Origin: Actinomycetes bacterium
GTDB lineage: Bacteria; Actinomycetota; Actinomycetes; Propionibacteriales; Nocardioidaceae
Assembly: GCA_023460975.1 (NCBI GenBank)
Contig: JAEWOG010000030.1
Coordinates: 1 to 22,329 of the forward strand
Direction of reading: 5' to 3'
Length of the DNA stretch: 22,329 bases
In this document: positions 1 to 7,480 of the stretch, in pieces
Numbering within the stretch: position 1 is the first letter of the stretch
Layout of the letters: every line of letters starts with the position of its first letter
Notes under the pieces: generated by a model
Seen by the model: only the letters and a program-made list of their open reading frames with translations
The model's database searches: none
Told to the model about the DNA's origin: nothing
Program-made: the position numbers and the translations under genes

Positions 1-111
1 TGACGCGGGGCGGTCCGGGGTGGGTTTTTATGACGCGGGGCCAGCCGGGGCGGGTTTGTATGACGCGGGGCCAGCCGGGGCGGGTTTGTATGACGCGAGG
101 CCGGCAGGGGG
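1..111. repeat. 30-bp G-rich tandem repeat, about 3.7 units
   Basis: Units lie at 1-30, 31-60, 61-90 and a partial one at 91-111. Units 2 and 3 are identical; unit 1 differs at a few bases and unit 4 is diverged. Each unit has G4 and G3 tracts followed by GTTTGTA, so the + strand has several closely spaced G-runs that could form a G-quadruplex. The array sits just past the 3' end of the MFS gene and probably continues beyond the window edge. Open frames across it encode only 10-residue repeats and look non-coding. Function unknown; it could affect 3'-end formation or be a variable-number repeat. Confidence 0.9.
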
Positions 112-112
112 C

Positions 113-1579
113 TCACGCAGTGGGTACGACGACCATGTCCTCGTCGGGGTCCGCGTACGCAGAGCTCGGCACCACGAACAGCAGCGCCGCCGCGATCAGG
201 GAGCTGATCGAGCAGATCGCCCACACGGTCAGGTAGCCCGACAGCGGAGCGTGGTTGGCAGCGGGGTCACTGATCGATCCCGTGGAGGCCAGCGCGATTG
301 CGAAGACGGATGAGGCGATGGCGCCGCCCACCGTCTTGACCCCGTTCGTGAGGCCGGTCGCCAAGCCGGTGCGATCGGCCGGTGCCGACGCAGCCGCGGC
401 CGCCGGCAGAGCCGCCACGAGGGCGCCGGACCCGATGCCCACGACCAGCATGTTCATGATTGCCTGACCGGTGGTGTCGTGGAAGGGCAGCCACAGGGCG
501 TACCCGGCGGCCACCAGCACCAGCGCCAGGGCCAGGGCCCCGCGCATCCCACTCACGCGCGCGAGCACGGGGAAGGTGAAGGCGCCGATCGCCATGCTGA
601 TGACGTACACGCCGATCAGGGTCGACACGAAGCCAGCGGAGGCCCCCAGCCCGTAGCCCACCTCGGCCGGGTCCGTACGCGCAAACGTCGACAGCGGGAT
701 CTGGGCGCCCAGCACCGACATGCCGAACAGGAACGCGGTGATCTGCACCGGCCACTGGCCCGGGATGCGGAAGATGGCCACGTCCAGCAGCGGGTCCGGG
801 TGGCTGGACTCGAAGCGTACGAAGCCGGCCAGGACGACGATGCCAGCCGCGATGAGGAGCCACGGCTGCGCGGAACCGACGCCCTGCAGACGGATCGAGA
901 TCAGCCCGCCCATCACCAGCCCGAGGCCGGCAGTGACGAGGAGGAACCCGACCCAGTCGATGCGCCCCGTCGCCTCGGCAGGCGTGTCGGTGATGCCGAA
1001 CCAGATCACGAAGAAGCACAGCGTCACCACGACCGCGGGGATCGCGAGCAGCGCCGTCATCGACATCGTGCCCACCAGCGCGCCCGAGGCGAGGGCAGCC
1101 ACGATGACGGAGAGTTCGAGGACCCCGACCAGGATCCCCGCGGCCCGGCGCGTGAGCTGCCCCTGACGCCCGCTACCCGCGGTGCGTCGGTAGATGAGTG
1201 CCACCTCGATCGGCAGCCAGATCACGTACGCGCCCTGGATCGCCCACCCGATCAGGAACGTGGTGAACGAGGGCGAGAACGCGAGCATCCACGAGCCCAC
1301 AGCGGTGACGGCGGTCGACAGGAGCAGCACGTTGCGGTGCCCCCACAGGTCGCCCAGGCGTGCCAGCAGCGGGATGCAGAGGGCGGAGACGATCAGTTGG
1401 GCCGCCTCGAACCAGTTGATGTCGGCGTCGCTGATCGACAGGTGCCGGGCGATGTCGGTGAAGATCGGCGTGTAGAAGCCCTGCAGGACGCCGGAGGCGA
1501 ACTCCACCGCAGCCAGGAAGCCGACGATGGCGACGATGCTGGTGCCGGGGGTGAGGCCCGCGCGCTTGGTCGTGGTCAC
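113..1579 (-). CDS. MFS transporter, DHA2-like (14-TM drug exporter type)
   Basis: Predicted inner-membrane proton antiporter of 488 aa, the usual length for 14-helix DHA2 exporters. Hydrophobic segments run from about residue 15 to 470. The cytoplasmic loop after helix 2 carries the MFS motif A form GDLWGHRNVL at about residues 76-85. A long hydrophilic N-terminal signal is absent, as expected. Its ATG overlaps the stop of the upstream M20 peptidase gene by 4 nt (ATGA), so the two are translationally coupled and probably act together, for example by exporting a product or analogue of the peptidase substrate (inference). The substrate cannot be read from sequence. The family call is firm; the drug-exporter label is only a subfamily resemblance. 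Confidence 0.9.
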   Translation of the reverse strand: MTTTKRAGLTPGTSIVAIVGFLAAVEFASGVLQGFYTPIFTDIARHLSISDADINWFEAAQLIVSALCIPLLARLGDLWGHRNVLLLSTAVTAVGSWMLAFSPSFTTFLIGWAIQGAYVIWLPIEVALIYRRTAGSGRQGQLTRRAAGILVGVLELSVIVAALASGALVGTMSMTALLAIPAVVVTLCFFVIWFGITDTPAEATGRIDWVGFLLVTAGLGLVMGGLISIRLQGVGSAQPWLLIAAGIVVLAGFVRFESSHPDPLLDVAIFRIPGQWPVQITAFLFGMSVLGAQIPLSTFARTDPAEVGYGLGASAGFVSTLIGVYVISMAIGAFTFPVLARVSGMRGALALALVLVAAGYALWLPFHDTTGQAIMNMLVVGIGSGALVAALPAAAAASAPADRTGLATGLTNGVKTVGGAIASSVFAIALASTGSISDPAANHAPLSGYLTVWAICSISSLIAAALLFVVPSSAYADPDEDMVVVPTA

Positions 1580-2919
1580 AGGGGAAGCCTCTCGATCAGG
1601 TGCTGGTACCAGGCGGCGCCGTCAACGAGGTCGTCGACCCCGATGCGCTCGTCGAAGGAGTGGATCGCCTCCCGCTGGGCCTTGCTCATGCGGAACGGCG
1701 CGAAACGGTAGACGTTGTCGCTGATCCGCGTGAAGTGGCGCGAGTCCGTGGCACCCATGAGCACGTACGGGGTCGGCACCGCGTCCGGGAACACGGCCTG
1801 GATGCTCGACTCGACCAGTGCGAAGGCGTCGCCCATGGGGGAGATCGGTGACGGCTCGCCCGCGTCGACGACGTTGATGGCGATCGTGTCGTCGTCGATG
1901 GCGCGGCGGATGTGGTCGACCACGCCGGCCACGGTGTCGCCGACCATGATGCGGACGTTGAGGCCGGCCTTCGCGGTCGAGGCGATCACGTTGTTGGCCG
2001 GCGATCCCGACAGGGTCGTGGTGGCCACGGTCGTACGAGCCATCGCGCCGGCTTCGGCGCCCGCGAGGGTGAGCAGCCGGCCGACGGCGGCGGCGTTGAG
2101 GGACACGCCCCGCACCACTGGACGCAGCGGCGCCGGCAGGTGGGGGGCGATGCGGCGCAGCATCTCGAGGGTGGGCGCTGGAGCGGAGGCTGCGAACGGC
2201 GCCTTCTCGAGGCGGGTGATCGCGCGTGCGAGGCGGTACGTCGGGCCGTTGGGCGTGGGCATCGAGGCATGCCCGCCGCGACCCTCCGCGACGAGCTCGA
2301 TCGCCGTGGTCCCCTTCTCGGTCACGCCGACCACACCGAGGGGTGCGGCGACGCCGGGGAACGCGCCCGCCGCGACCGCGCCGCCCTCGTCGACGACCAG
2401 CCACGGACGCACTCCGCGCCCGCGCAGCACCTCGACGGCGGTCTCGGCGTTGCTGCCCATGACCTCCTCGTCGGCGCCGAACGAGAGCCACACGTCCTGA
2501 GCCGGCATGAGGTCGGCCTCGAGGAGGCGCTCGACGGCCTCGCAGATCCCGACGACGCAGCCCTTGTCGTCCAGGGTGCCGCGGCCCCACAGGAAACCGT
2601 CCGCGATGTCTCCACTGAACGCGTCGTGCTGCCACGGCGAATCGGGGTCGACGGGGACGACATCGGTGTGGGCCATCAGCACGACCGGCTTGTCGTCGCT
2701 GGCGCCGCGCCAGTGGAAGAGCAGCCCGTGCTCGCCGATGCGGGTCAGGTCGAGATTCGCGTGCAGCAGGGGGAACTGACGCGCCAGCTCGGCCACCATC
2801 GCGTCGAAGGCTGCCCCGTCGATGCGGGAGCGGTCGACGTAGGACACGGTCGGGATGCGCACGAGCGCCTGGAGGGCGCGGACCACGCGCTGGGGGTGTG
2901 GTTCGGGGGTGGAACTCAT
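1576..2919 (-). CDS. M20 family metallopeptidase (CPS1/PM20D1-like carboxypeptidase)
   Basis: Zinc-dependent amidohydrolase/peptidase of 447 aa. The M20 signature is clear: AHTDVVPV with metal ligands H84 and D86, GRGTLDDKG with bridging D117, GADEEVMG with catalytic/ligand Glu at 151-152, VVDEGG near 178, and a C-terminal DSRHF His. The HTDVVPV...W...F.GD..DGF.WGRG pattern matches the carboxypeptidase S / PM20D1 branch, whose members cleave dipeptides or N-acyl amino acids. There is no signal peptide, so it is probably cytoplasmic. The ATG lies 6 nt downstream of a TACGGT -10-like box, suggesting a leaderless mRNA. It is the first gene of a two-gene operon with the MFS transporter. The exact substrate is unknown. 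Confidence 0.9.
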   Translation of the reverse strand: MSSTPEPHPQRVVRALQALVRIPTVSYVDRSRIDGAAFDAMVAELARQFPLLHANLDLTRIGEHGLLFHWRGASDDKPVVLMAHTDVVPVDPDSPWQHDAFSGDIADGFLWGRGTLDDKGCVVGICEAVERLLEADLMPAQDVWLSFGADEEVMGSNAETAVEVLRGRGVRPWLVVDEGGAVAAGAFPGVAAPLGVVGVTEKGTTAIELVAEGRGGHASMPTPNGPTYRLARAITRLEKAPFAASAPAPTLEMLRRIAPHLPAPLRPVVRGVSLNAAAVGRLLTLAGAEAGAMARTTVATTTLSGSPANNVIASTAKAGLNVRIMVGDTVAGVVDHIRRAIDDDTIAINVVDAGEPSPISPMGDAFALVESSIQAVFPDAVPTPYVLMGATDSRHFTRISDNVYRFAPFRMSKAQREAIHSFDERIGVDDLVDGAAWYQHLIERLPL

Positions 2920-2925
2920 GGACAG

Positions 2926-2959
2926 ACCGTAGTGCCCGCGCGCTGGTTCGTAGACGAAC
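2926..2959 (-). promoter_or_regulatory. Putative leaderless promoter and inverted repeat of the M20/MFS operon
   Basis: On the minus strand a TACGGT -10-like hexamer (2926-2931) lies 6 nt before the ATG at 2919. No convincing -35 is visible. Upstream, GTTCGT-AG-ACGAAC (2946-2959) forms an inverted repeat. Its half AGACGAAC also occurs in the perfect palindrome at 3688-3713, so the two might bind the same regulator (weak inference). Confidence 0.45.
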
Positions 2960-3018
2960 GGGCGAAAGTCGCAGCGCAGCGCGGTTCTGCGGGCGGTCCG
3001 GGACTGGTGGCCGTCCGG

Positions 3019-3621
3019 TTACGAGGCGTCCCAGCGGCCACGGTGCACCCGGTCGGTGCGGCGCGGTCGCCGGGCGGGCGAGCCGGGACTCCCGGTGTCG
3101 GGCAAGCGGTGGCCGATCGTGATCGCACCGACGGGCTGGAGGTCCTCGGGAACGCCGAAGGCCTGACGGAATCCATCGAGGTGCTCGCGGGGGATCCCGA
3201 AGAAGCACGCCCCCAAGCCGGCGTCGACGACGGCCTGTAACACCAGCAGGGCCGCCATGCCGGTGTCGACGTGCCAGTACGGGACGGGCCAGCGCGCCTC
3301 GTCTCGGTCGGTCCACCCCTTGTCGGGCTGGGCATACCGGTCCAGGTACGCCTCCTTGTCGGCGAGCGGGATGACGACCACGGGTGCGGTCCGCATGCCG
3401 TCGAGCCAGGGGTTGGAGCCCTGGGCTCCCGTCGAGGTCCAGAACAGGGCGACGTCGTCGGCGGTGTCCAGGACGAGGAACGCCTGCCCCTGGGAGAAGC
3501 CCGCGCTGGGTCCGCGCTGGGCGATGTCGAGGATCCGGTCGAGTACGTCCGGGGCCACCGGCCGGTCGGGGTCGTACCTGCGCACCATGCGTCGCCGCCG
3601 CACGACCTCGGAGAACTCCAT
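3019..3621 (-). CDS. Nitroreductase family protein
   Basis: FMN-dependent NAD(P)H oxidoreductase fold, 200 aa. The N-terminus MEFSEVVRRRRMVRRYDPDRP with the Arg cluster is the typical nitroreductase FMN-phosphate contact region. RGPSAGFSQGQ (36-46) follows as the second FMN-binding stretch. AGLGACFFGIPREHL at about 134-148 and VGAITIGHRLPD near 164-175 match the conserved C-terminal half. The ATG at 3621 is preferred because homology begins there, and a TACCCT box lies 6 nt upstream; the much longer open frame reaching 4584 runs antisense through the amidohydrolase gene. It is divergent from the histidine-degradation operon. The physiological substrate is unknown: nitroaromatics, quinones and flavin-dependent dehydrogenation are all possible. 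Confidence 0.88.
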   Translation of the reverse strand: MEFSEVVRRRRMVRRYDPDRPVAPDVLDRILDIAQRGPSAGFSQGQAFLVLDTADDVALFWTSTGAQGSNPWLDGMRTAPVVVIPLADKEAYLDRYAQPDKGWTDRDEARWPVPYWHVDTGMAALLVLQAVVDAGLGACFFGIPREHLDGFRQAFGVPEDLQPVGAITIGHRLPDTGSPGSPARRPRRTDRVHRGRWDAS

Positions 3622-3627
3622 GGGCGC

Positions 3628-3633
3628 AGGGTA
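3628..3633 (-). promoter_or_regulatory. Putative -10 box of the nitroreductase gene
   Basis: TACCCT on the minus strand, with six bases (GCGCCC) before the ATG at 3621. There is no Shine-Dalgarno sequence in between, so a leaderless transcript is likely. No good -35 is visible. Confidence 0.4.
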
Positions 3634-3687
3634 GGCCCCGCCCGCGAAGCCCGCGGCACCTCCCCGCTCGGCAGGGTCGCGGTCGCG

Positions 3688-3713
3688 GGTTCGTCTCGGA
3701 TCCGAGACGAACC
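3688..3713. promoter_or_regulatory. 26-bp perfect palindrome, candidate operator
   Basis: Each arm is 13 bp (GGTTCGTCTCGGA and its reverse complement) with no central gap. It lies in the 141-bp space between the divergent nitroreductase and the hut-type operon, 14 bp upstream of a TTGACC -35-like hexamer. Perfect symmetry with no following T-run argues for a dimeric repressor site rather than a terminator. The regulator is not in the window. Confidence 0.6.
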
Positions 3714-3727
3714 GGGCGGGGTGTCGA

Positions 3728-3756
3728 TTGACCTGCGTGCCCGCCTTCGGTGGACT
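3728..3756 (+). promoter_or_regulatory. Putative promoter of the hut-type operon
   Basis: TTGACC (3728-3733), a 17-bp spacer, then TGGACT (3751-3756) and six bases to the ATG at 3763. The -35 is good and the -10 weak. Spacing predicts a start site at or very near the ATG, so a leaderless mRNA. Confidence 0.5.
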
Positions 3757-3762
3757 TCGGTC

Positions 3763-4989
3763 ATGGCGGATGGATTCGAGAAGACCTGGCGCGCCCTGGC
3801 CCCGGTGGGCAGGGATGCGACGTCGGGCGGCTACTTCCGCCAGCCGTGGCACTCGGCCGAGCGTGAGCTCGCCGCCTGGTTCGACGAGGCGGCCCGGGCC
3901 CGCGGCCTGGAGGTCACGACCGACGGGTTCGGCAACACGATCGCCTGGTGGCGTCCCGAGGGAGCGAGCGGGCCCGGCGTGCTCACCGGCTCCCATCTCG
4001 ACTCCGTGCTCGATGGGGGTGCGTACGACGGCCCGCTCGGCGTCGTGTCCGCGCTCGCCGCGGTGGACCTGATGCGGGAGCGTGGGACCACGCCCGAGCG
4101 CCCCGTCGGCGTCGGGGTCTTCGTGGAGGAGGAGGGCAGCCGGTTCGGCCTCGCCTGCCTGGGCTCTCGGCTCGCCACCGGTCAGATCAGCCCGGAGGAA
4201 GCAGCGCGCCTCGGCGACCGCGACGGCATCCGGCTCGAGGACGCTCTCGGCGCTGCGGGTCTCGACCCCTCGGCTGGCGTTGTCGACCTCAGCGACGTCG
4301 GCTGCTTCGTCGAACTCCACGTCGAGCAGGGGCGCGATCTCGTCGACCGCGGTGAGCCCGTCGGGGTGGCGAGCGGGATCTGGCCGCACGGTCGCTACCG
4401 GTTCGACTTCGCGGGCGAGGCCAACCACGCCGGTACGACGCGGATGACCGACCGCGCCGATCCGATGCTGACGTACGCGATGACCGTCCTCGCCGCCAAC
4501 AAGCAGGCGCGGCTGACCCAGCAGCGAGCCACCTTCGGGCGCCTCGAAGTGACCCCGAACGGCACCAACGCCGTGCCGTCCCACGTCCGCGCCTGGCTGG
4601 ATGCGCGAGCCGAGGACGAGGGGACGCTCGAGCGCCTGGTCGACGAGATCGTGCGGCAGGCGACGCAGCGCGCGGAGCGTGACGGCACCACGCTGACCAT
4701 GAACGCCGAGTCGGTCTCCGGCCTCGTCTCGTTCGACCCGGACCTCGCCTCACGCCTCGCTGCTGGCGACGGTGAGGGCGACGGCGGCGCCCGGCCGGTG
4801 CTGGGCACCCAGGCCGGTCACGACGCGGGCGTGCTGCAGCAGGCGGGCATCCCCACCGCGATGCTGTTCGTACGCAACCCCACGGGCGTCTCGCACTCTC
4901 CCGCGGAGCACGCGGAGACCGGGGACTGTCTCGCCGGCGTGGAGGCGCTCGCCGACGCCCTGACGCTGCTGGCCCGGGAGCAGTCGTGA
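3763..4989 (+). CDS. M20 amidohydrolase (allantoate/N-carbamoyl-amino acid type) in the hut operon
   Basis: Binuclear-metal amidohydrolase of 408 aa, the usual length of allantoate amidohydrolase and N-carbamoyl-L-amino acid hydrolase. Visible ligands are GSHLDSV (H78, D80), GGAYDGPLG (D89), VEEEGSRF (Glu at 122-124), FVELHVEQG (H186) and a terminal SHSPAEH His. NHAGTTRMTDRADP and TQAGHDAG are family motifs of the dimerisation/substrate region. The ATG at 3763 was chosen because the conserved N-terminus starts there and a promoter-like pair precedes it. Its stop overlaps the GTG of hutF by 4 nt. With HutF making N-formylglutamate and no HutG-type deformylase present, its likely job is N-formyl-L-glutamate hydrolysis to glutamate and formate. 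That function is inferred from context; allantoate or N-carbamoyl amino acids remain possible substrates. Confidence 0.88.
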   Translation: MADGFEKTWRALAPVGRDATSGGYFRQPWHSAERELAAWFDEAARARGLEVTTDGFGNTIAWWRPEGASGPGVLTGSHLDSVLDGGAYDGPLGVVSALAAVDLMRERGTTPERPVGVGVFVEEEGSRFGLACLGSRLATGQISPEEAARLGDRDGIRLEDALGAAGLDPSAGVVDLSDVGCFVELHVEQGRDLVDRGEPVGVASGIWPHGRYRFDFAGEANHAGTTRMTDRADPMLTYAMTVLAANKQARLTQQRATFGRLEVTPNGTNAVPSHVRAWLDARAEDEGTLERLVDEIVRQATQRAERDGTTLTMNAESVSGLVSFDPDLASRLAAGDGEGDGGARPVLGTQAGHDAGVLQQAGIPTAMLFVRNPTGVSHSPAEHAETGDCLAGVEALADALTLLAREQS

Positions 4990-6311
4990 CCCGGCTCCTC
5001 CTGGAGCGTGCGTGGCTCGGCGGCGAGATGCGCTCGAACGTGCTCGTCGAGATCGAGGCGGGTCGCTTCGTACGGGTCGAGGCCGACCGCCCAGACGCCG
5101 ATGCCGAGGCCGTGCAGGGCCTGGTCATCCCCGGTCTCGCGAACACTCACAGCCATGCCTTCCACCGGGCCCTGCGGGGTCGCACCCAGCGCGATCGTGG
5201 CACGTTCTGGACGTGGCGCGAGCAGATGTACGCGGTCGCGGAGCGGCTCGACCCCGACTCCTACCACCGGCTCGCGACGGCGACGTACGCCGAGATGGTC
5301 GCAGCGGGGACCAGCGCGGTGGGGGAGTTCCACTACCTGCACCACGCCCCCGACGGGCGGCCGTACGGCGATCACGCCATGGAGCGTGCCCTCGTCGACG
5401 CCGCCGCGGATGCGGGGATCCGCATCACCCTGCTCGACACCGTCTACCTCTCCAGCGGGTTCGGGGCACCCGTCGAGGGCGTCCAGAGGCGCTACAGCGA
5501 CGGGGACGTGAAGGCGTGGCGGGACCGTGTCACGGCGCTCGCGGAGCACCTCTCGCCCCAGCCCCACGTGCGCGTGGGGGTGGCCATCCATTCCGTGCGA
5601 GCGGTGCCGGCCGCGGACCTGGCCGTGGTCGCCGAGACCGCCCGGGACCTGGGCGCCGTGGTGCACGTCCACGTCTCCGAGCAGGTCGCCGAGAACGCGG
5701 CGTGTCAGGCCGCGTACGGCCGCACCCCCACCGAACTCCTCGCCGAGCACGACCTGCTGGGGCCGGCCACCTCGCTCGTCCACGCCACGCACCTGACGGC
5801 ACACGATGTCGCGCGGATCGGCGCCTCGGGCTGCTCCGTCTCCCTCTGCCCCACGACCGAACGTGATCTCGGCGACGGCATCGGCCCGGCCCGCGCGCTG
5901 GGTGACGCCGGGGCCCGGCTGACGCTCGGTTCGGACTCCCACGCCGTGATCGACCCGTACGAGGAGATGCGGGCCCTCGAGCTGGACGAACGGCTCGCGA
6001 CTCGCCAGCGCGGGCATTTCACGGCCGCAGAGCTCCTCGCCGCCGGCACCCATGCGGGGCACGCCAGCCTCGGGTGGGACGACGTCGGCCGCATCGAGGT
6101 GGGCGCCCGCGCTGACCTCGTCGTCCTCGACGCGGCGTCTGCCCGCACAGCCGGGACCGGCGCGAGCGGTGAGGCGATCATCTTCGCCGCGTCGCCGGCG
6201 GACGTACGCGCCGTTGTCATCGACGGTGTCCGGCACACCCCCGACCCGGCGGCCGTGGGCCGTGCGCTCGCCGACGCGATCGGCACCCTCACCGAGCAGG
6301 AGCCCGCATGA
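4986..6311 (+). CDS. hutF: Formimidoylglutamate deiminase
   Basis: Converts N-formimidoyl-L-glutamate to N-formyl-L-glutamate and ammonia in the deiminase branch of histidine degradation. It is 441 aa with the amidohydrolase TIM-barrel pattern: THSHAFHRALRGRTQ (metal H55 and H57), a Glu near 114 in GEFHYLHH, IHSVRAVP (202-208), VHVHVSEQ (H227, H229; conserved HVSEQ), LVHATHL (H266, H269) and GSDSHA (D317). IHSVRAVP and the THSHAFHRAL start distinguish HutF from related guanine or chlorohydrolase deaminases. The GTG start overlaps the preceding stop (GTGA) and its own stop overlaps the hutI ATG (ATGA), so the operon is tightly coupled. It acts in the cytoplasm. Confidence 0.95.
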   Translation: MTRLLLERAWLGGEMRSNVLVEIEAGRFVRVEADRPDADAEAVQGLVIPGLANTHSHAFHRALRGRTQRDRGTFWTWREQMYAVAERLDPDSYHRLATATYAEMVAAGTSAVGEFHYLHHAPDGRPYGDHAMERALVDAAADAGIRITLLDTVYLSSGFGAPVEGVQRRYSDGDVKAWRDRVTALAEHLSPQPHVRVGVAIHSVRAVPAADLAVVAETARDLGAVVHVHVSEQVAENAACQAAYGRTPTELLAEHDLLGPATSLVHATHLTAHDVARIGASGCSVSLCPTTERDLGDGIGPARALGDAGARLTLGSDSHAVIDPYEEMRALELDERLATRQRGHFTAAELLAAGTHAGHASLGWDDVGRIEVGARADLVVLDAASARTAGTGASGEAIIFAASPADVRAVVIDGVRHTPDPAAVGRALADAIGTLTEQEPA

Positions 6312-7480
6312 GCACGCTGCTGACCGGCATCGGCCAACTGGTCACGAACGATCCCGCGCGCGAGGGGCTGCTGGGGCTCCTCGCCGACGCCGCGGTCGTC
6401 ATCGAGGGACGCTCCGTCGTCTGGGTCGGGGCCGCCCGCGAGGCGCCGGCGGCCGACTCGCGGGTCGATGTGGGCGGCAGGGCGGTGATCCCCGGGTTCG
6501 TCGACTCCCACAGCCACCTCGTCTTCGCCGGCGACCGCTCGGCCGAGTTCGAGGCGCGGATGACGGGCCAGCCGTACGCCGCGGGCGGCATCCGTACGAC
6601 GGTCGCAGCCACCCGCGCGGCCACCGATGAGCAGCTCACGGCCCATGTCGCGGGGCTGGTCTCCGAGATGCTGGCGCAGGGCACGACCACGGTCGAGATC
6701 AAGAGCGGGTACGGCCTCACCGTCGCCGACGAGGCCCGCAGCCTCGCCGTGGCCAGCCAGTTCACTGACGAGACGACGTTCCTGGGGGCCCACGTGGTCC
6801 CGGCCCACACCGACCCGGCTACCTACGTCGACCTCGTCACGGGGGCGATGCTGAGCGCGGCTGCGCCGTACGCGCGGTGGATCGACGTGTTCTGCGAGGA
6901 GGGGGCGTTCGACGTCGACCAGGCCAGAGCGATCCTCGCCGCCGGCGCCGCGGCGGGCCTGCGCGGGCGCCTGCACGCCAACCAGCTCACCCATGGCGGC
7001 GGCGTCCAGTTGGCCTGCGAACTGGGGCTCGCAGCCGTGGACCACTGCACGTTCCTCGCCGACGCAGACGTCGCGGCGCTGGCCGAATCGGGGACGATCG
7101 CGACGCTGCTGCCGGGCGTCGAGTTCTCCACGCGCCAGCCCTATCCCGACGCGCGCACCCTGATCGACGCCGGAGTGCGGGTGGCGCTGGCCAGCGACTG
7201 CAACCCCGGGTCCTGCTTCACCTCGTCGATGCCGCTGTGCGTGGCGCTCGCCGTGCGCGAGATGGGGATGAGTCCCGCGGAGGCGCTGCACGCGGCGACC
7301 GCCACGGGGGCCGCGGCGTTGGGCCGTACGGACGTCGGCGTCCTCGCTGCGGGACACCCGGCGGACCTCGTCGTGCTGGACGCCCCCTCGTACGTCCACC
7401 TGGCCTACAGGCCCGGCGTCCCGCTGGTCCGGGGAGTGTGGCGCGAGGGACGTGCAGTGACCGGACACAATGTCTGGTGA
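6308..7480 (+). CDS. hutI: Imidazolonepropionase
   Basis: Hydrolyses 4-imidazolone-5-propionate to N-formimidoyl-L-glutamate, the substrate of the upstream HutF. It is 390 aa with the amidohydrolase fold. GFVDSHSHLVFAGDR gives metal ligands H68 and H70, followed by the HutI hallmark FEARMTGQPYAAGGI (81-95). VEIKSGYGL (K132) and HANQLTHGGGVQLA (H223) are family-specific, and ASDCNPGS carries D297. The ATG overlaps the hutF stop by 4 nt and its TGA is followed directly by the next start (TGATG). hutH and hutU, needed for the first steps, are not in this window. Confidence 0.96.
   Translation: MSTLLTGIGQLVTNDPAREGLLGLLADAAVVIEGRSVVWVGAAREAPAADSRVDVGGRAVIPGFVDSHSHLVFAGDRSAEFEARMTGQPYAAGGIRTTVAATRAATDEQLTAHVAGLVSEMLAQGTTTVEIKSGYGLTVADEARSLAVASQFTDETTFLGAHVVPAHTDPATYVDLVTGAMLSAAAPYARWIDVFCEEGAFDVDQARAILAAGAAAGLRGRLHANQLTHGGGVQLACELGLAAVDHCTFLADADVAALAESGTIATLLPGVEFSTRQPYPDARTLIDAGVRVALASDCNPGSCFTSSMPLCVALAVREMGMSPAEALHAATATGAAALGRTDVGVLAAGHPADLVVLDAPSYVHLAYRPGVPLVRGVWREGRAVTGHNVW

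Noticed and set aside
20..313. Small + strand frames over the tandem repeat
   Set aside because: They encode only 10-residue repeats and then run antisense to the MFS gene; no start signal and no recognisable domain.
3622..4584. Long open frame extending the nitroreductase upstream, antisense to the M20 amidohydrolase
   Set aside because: It runs opposite a gene with clear catalytic motifs, and nitroreductase similarity begins only at 3621; such antisense frames are common at this GC content.
3763..4989. Part of an allantoin/ureide degradation pathway
   Set aside because: No allantoinase, ureidoglycolate or urease genes are nearby; the tight coupling is to hutF and hutI.
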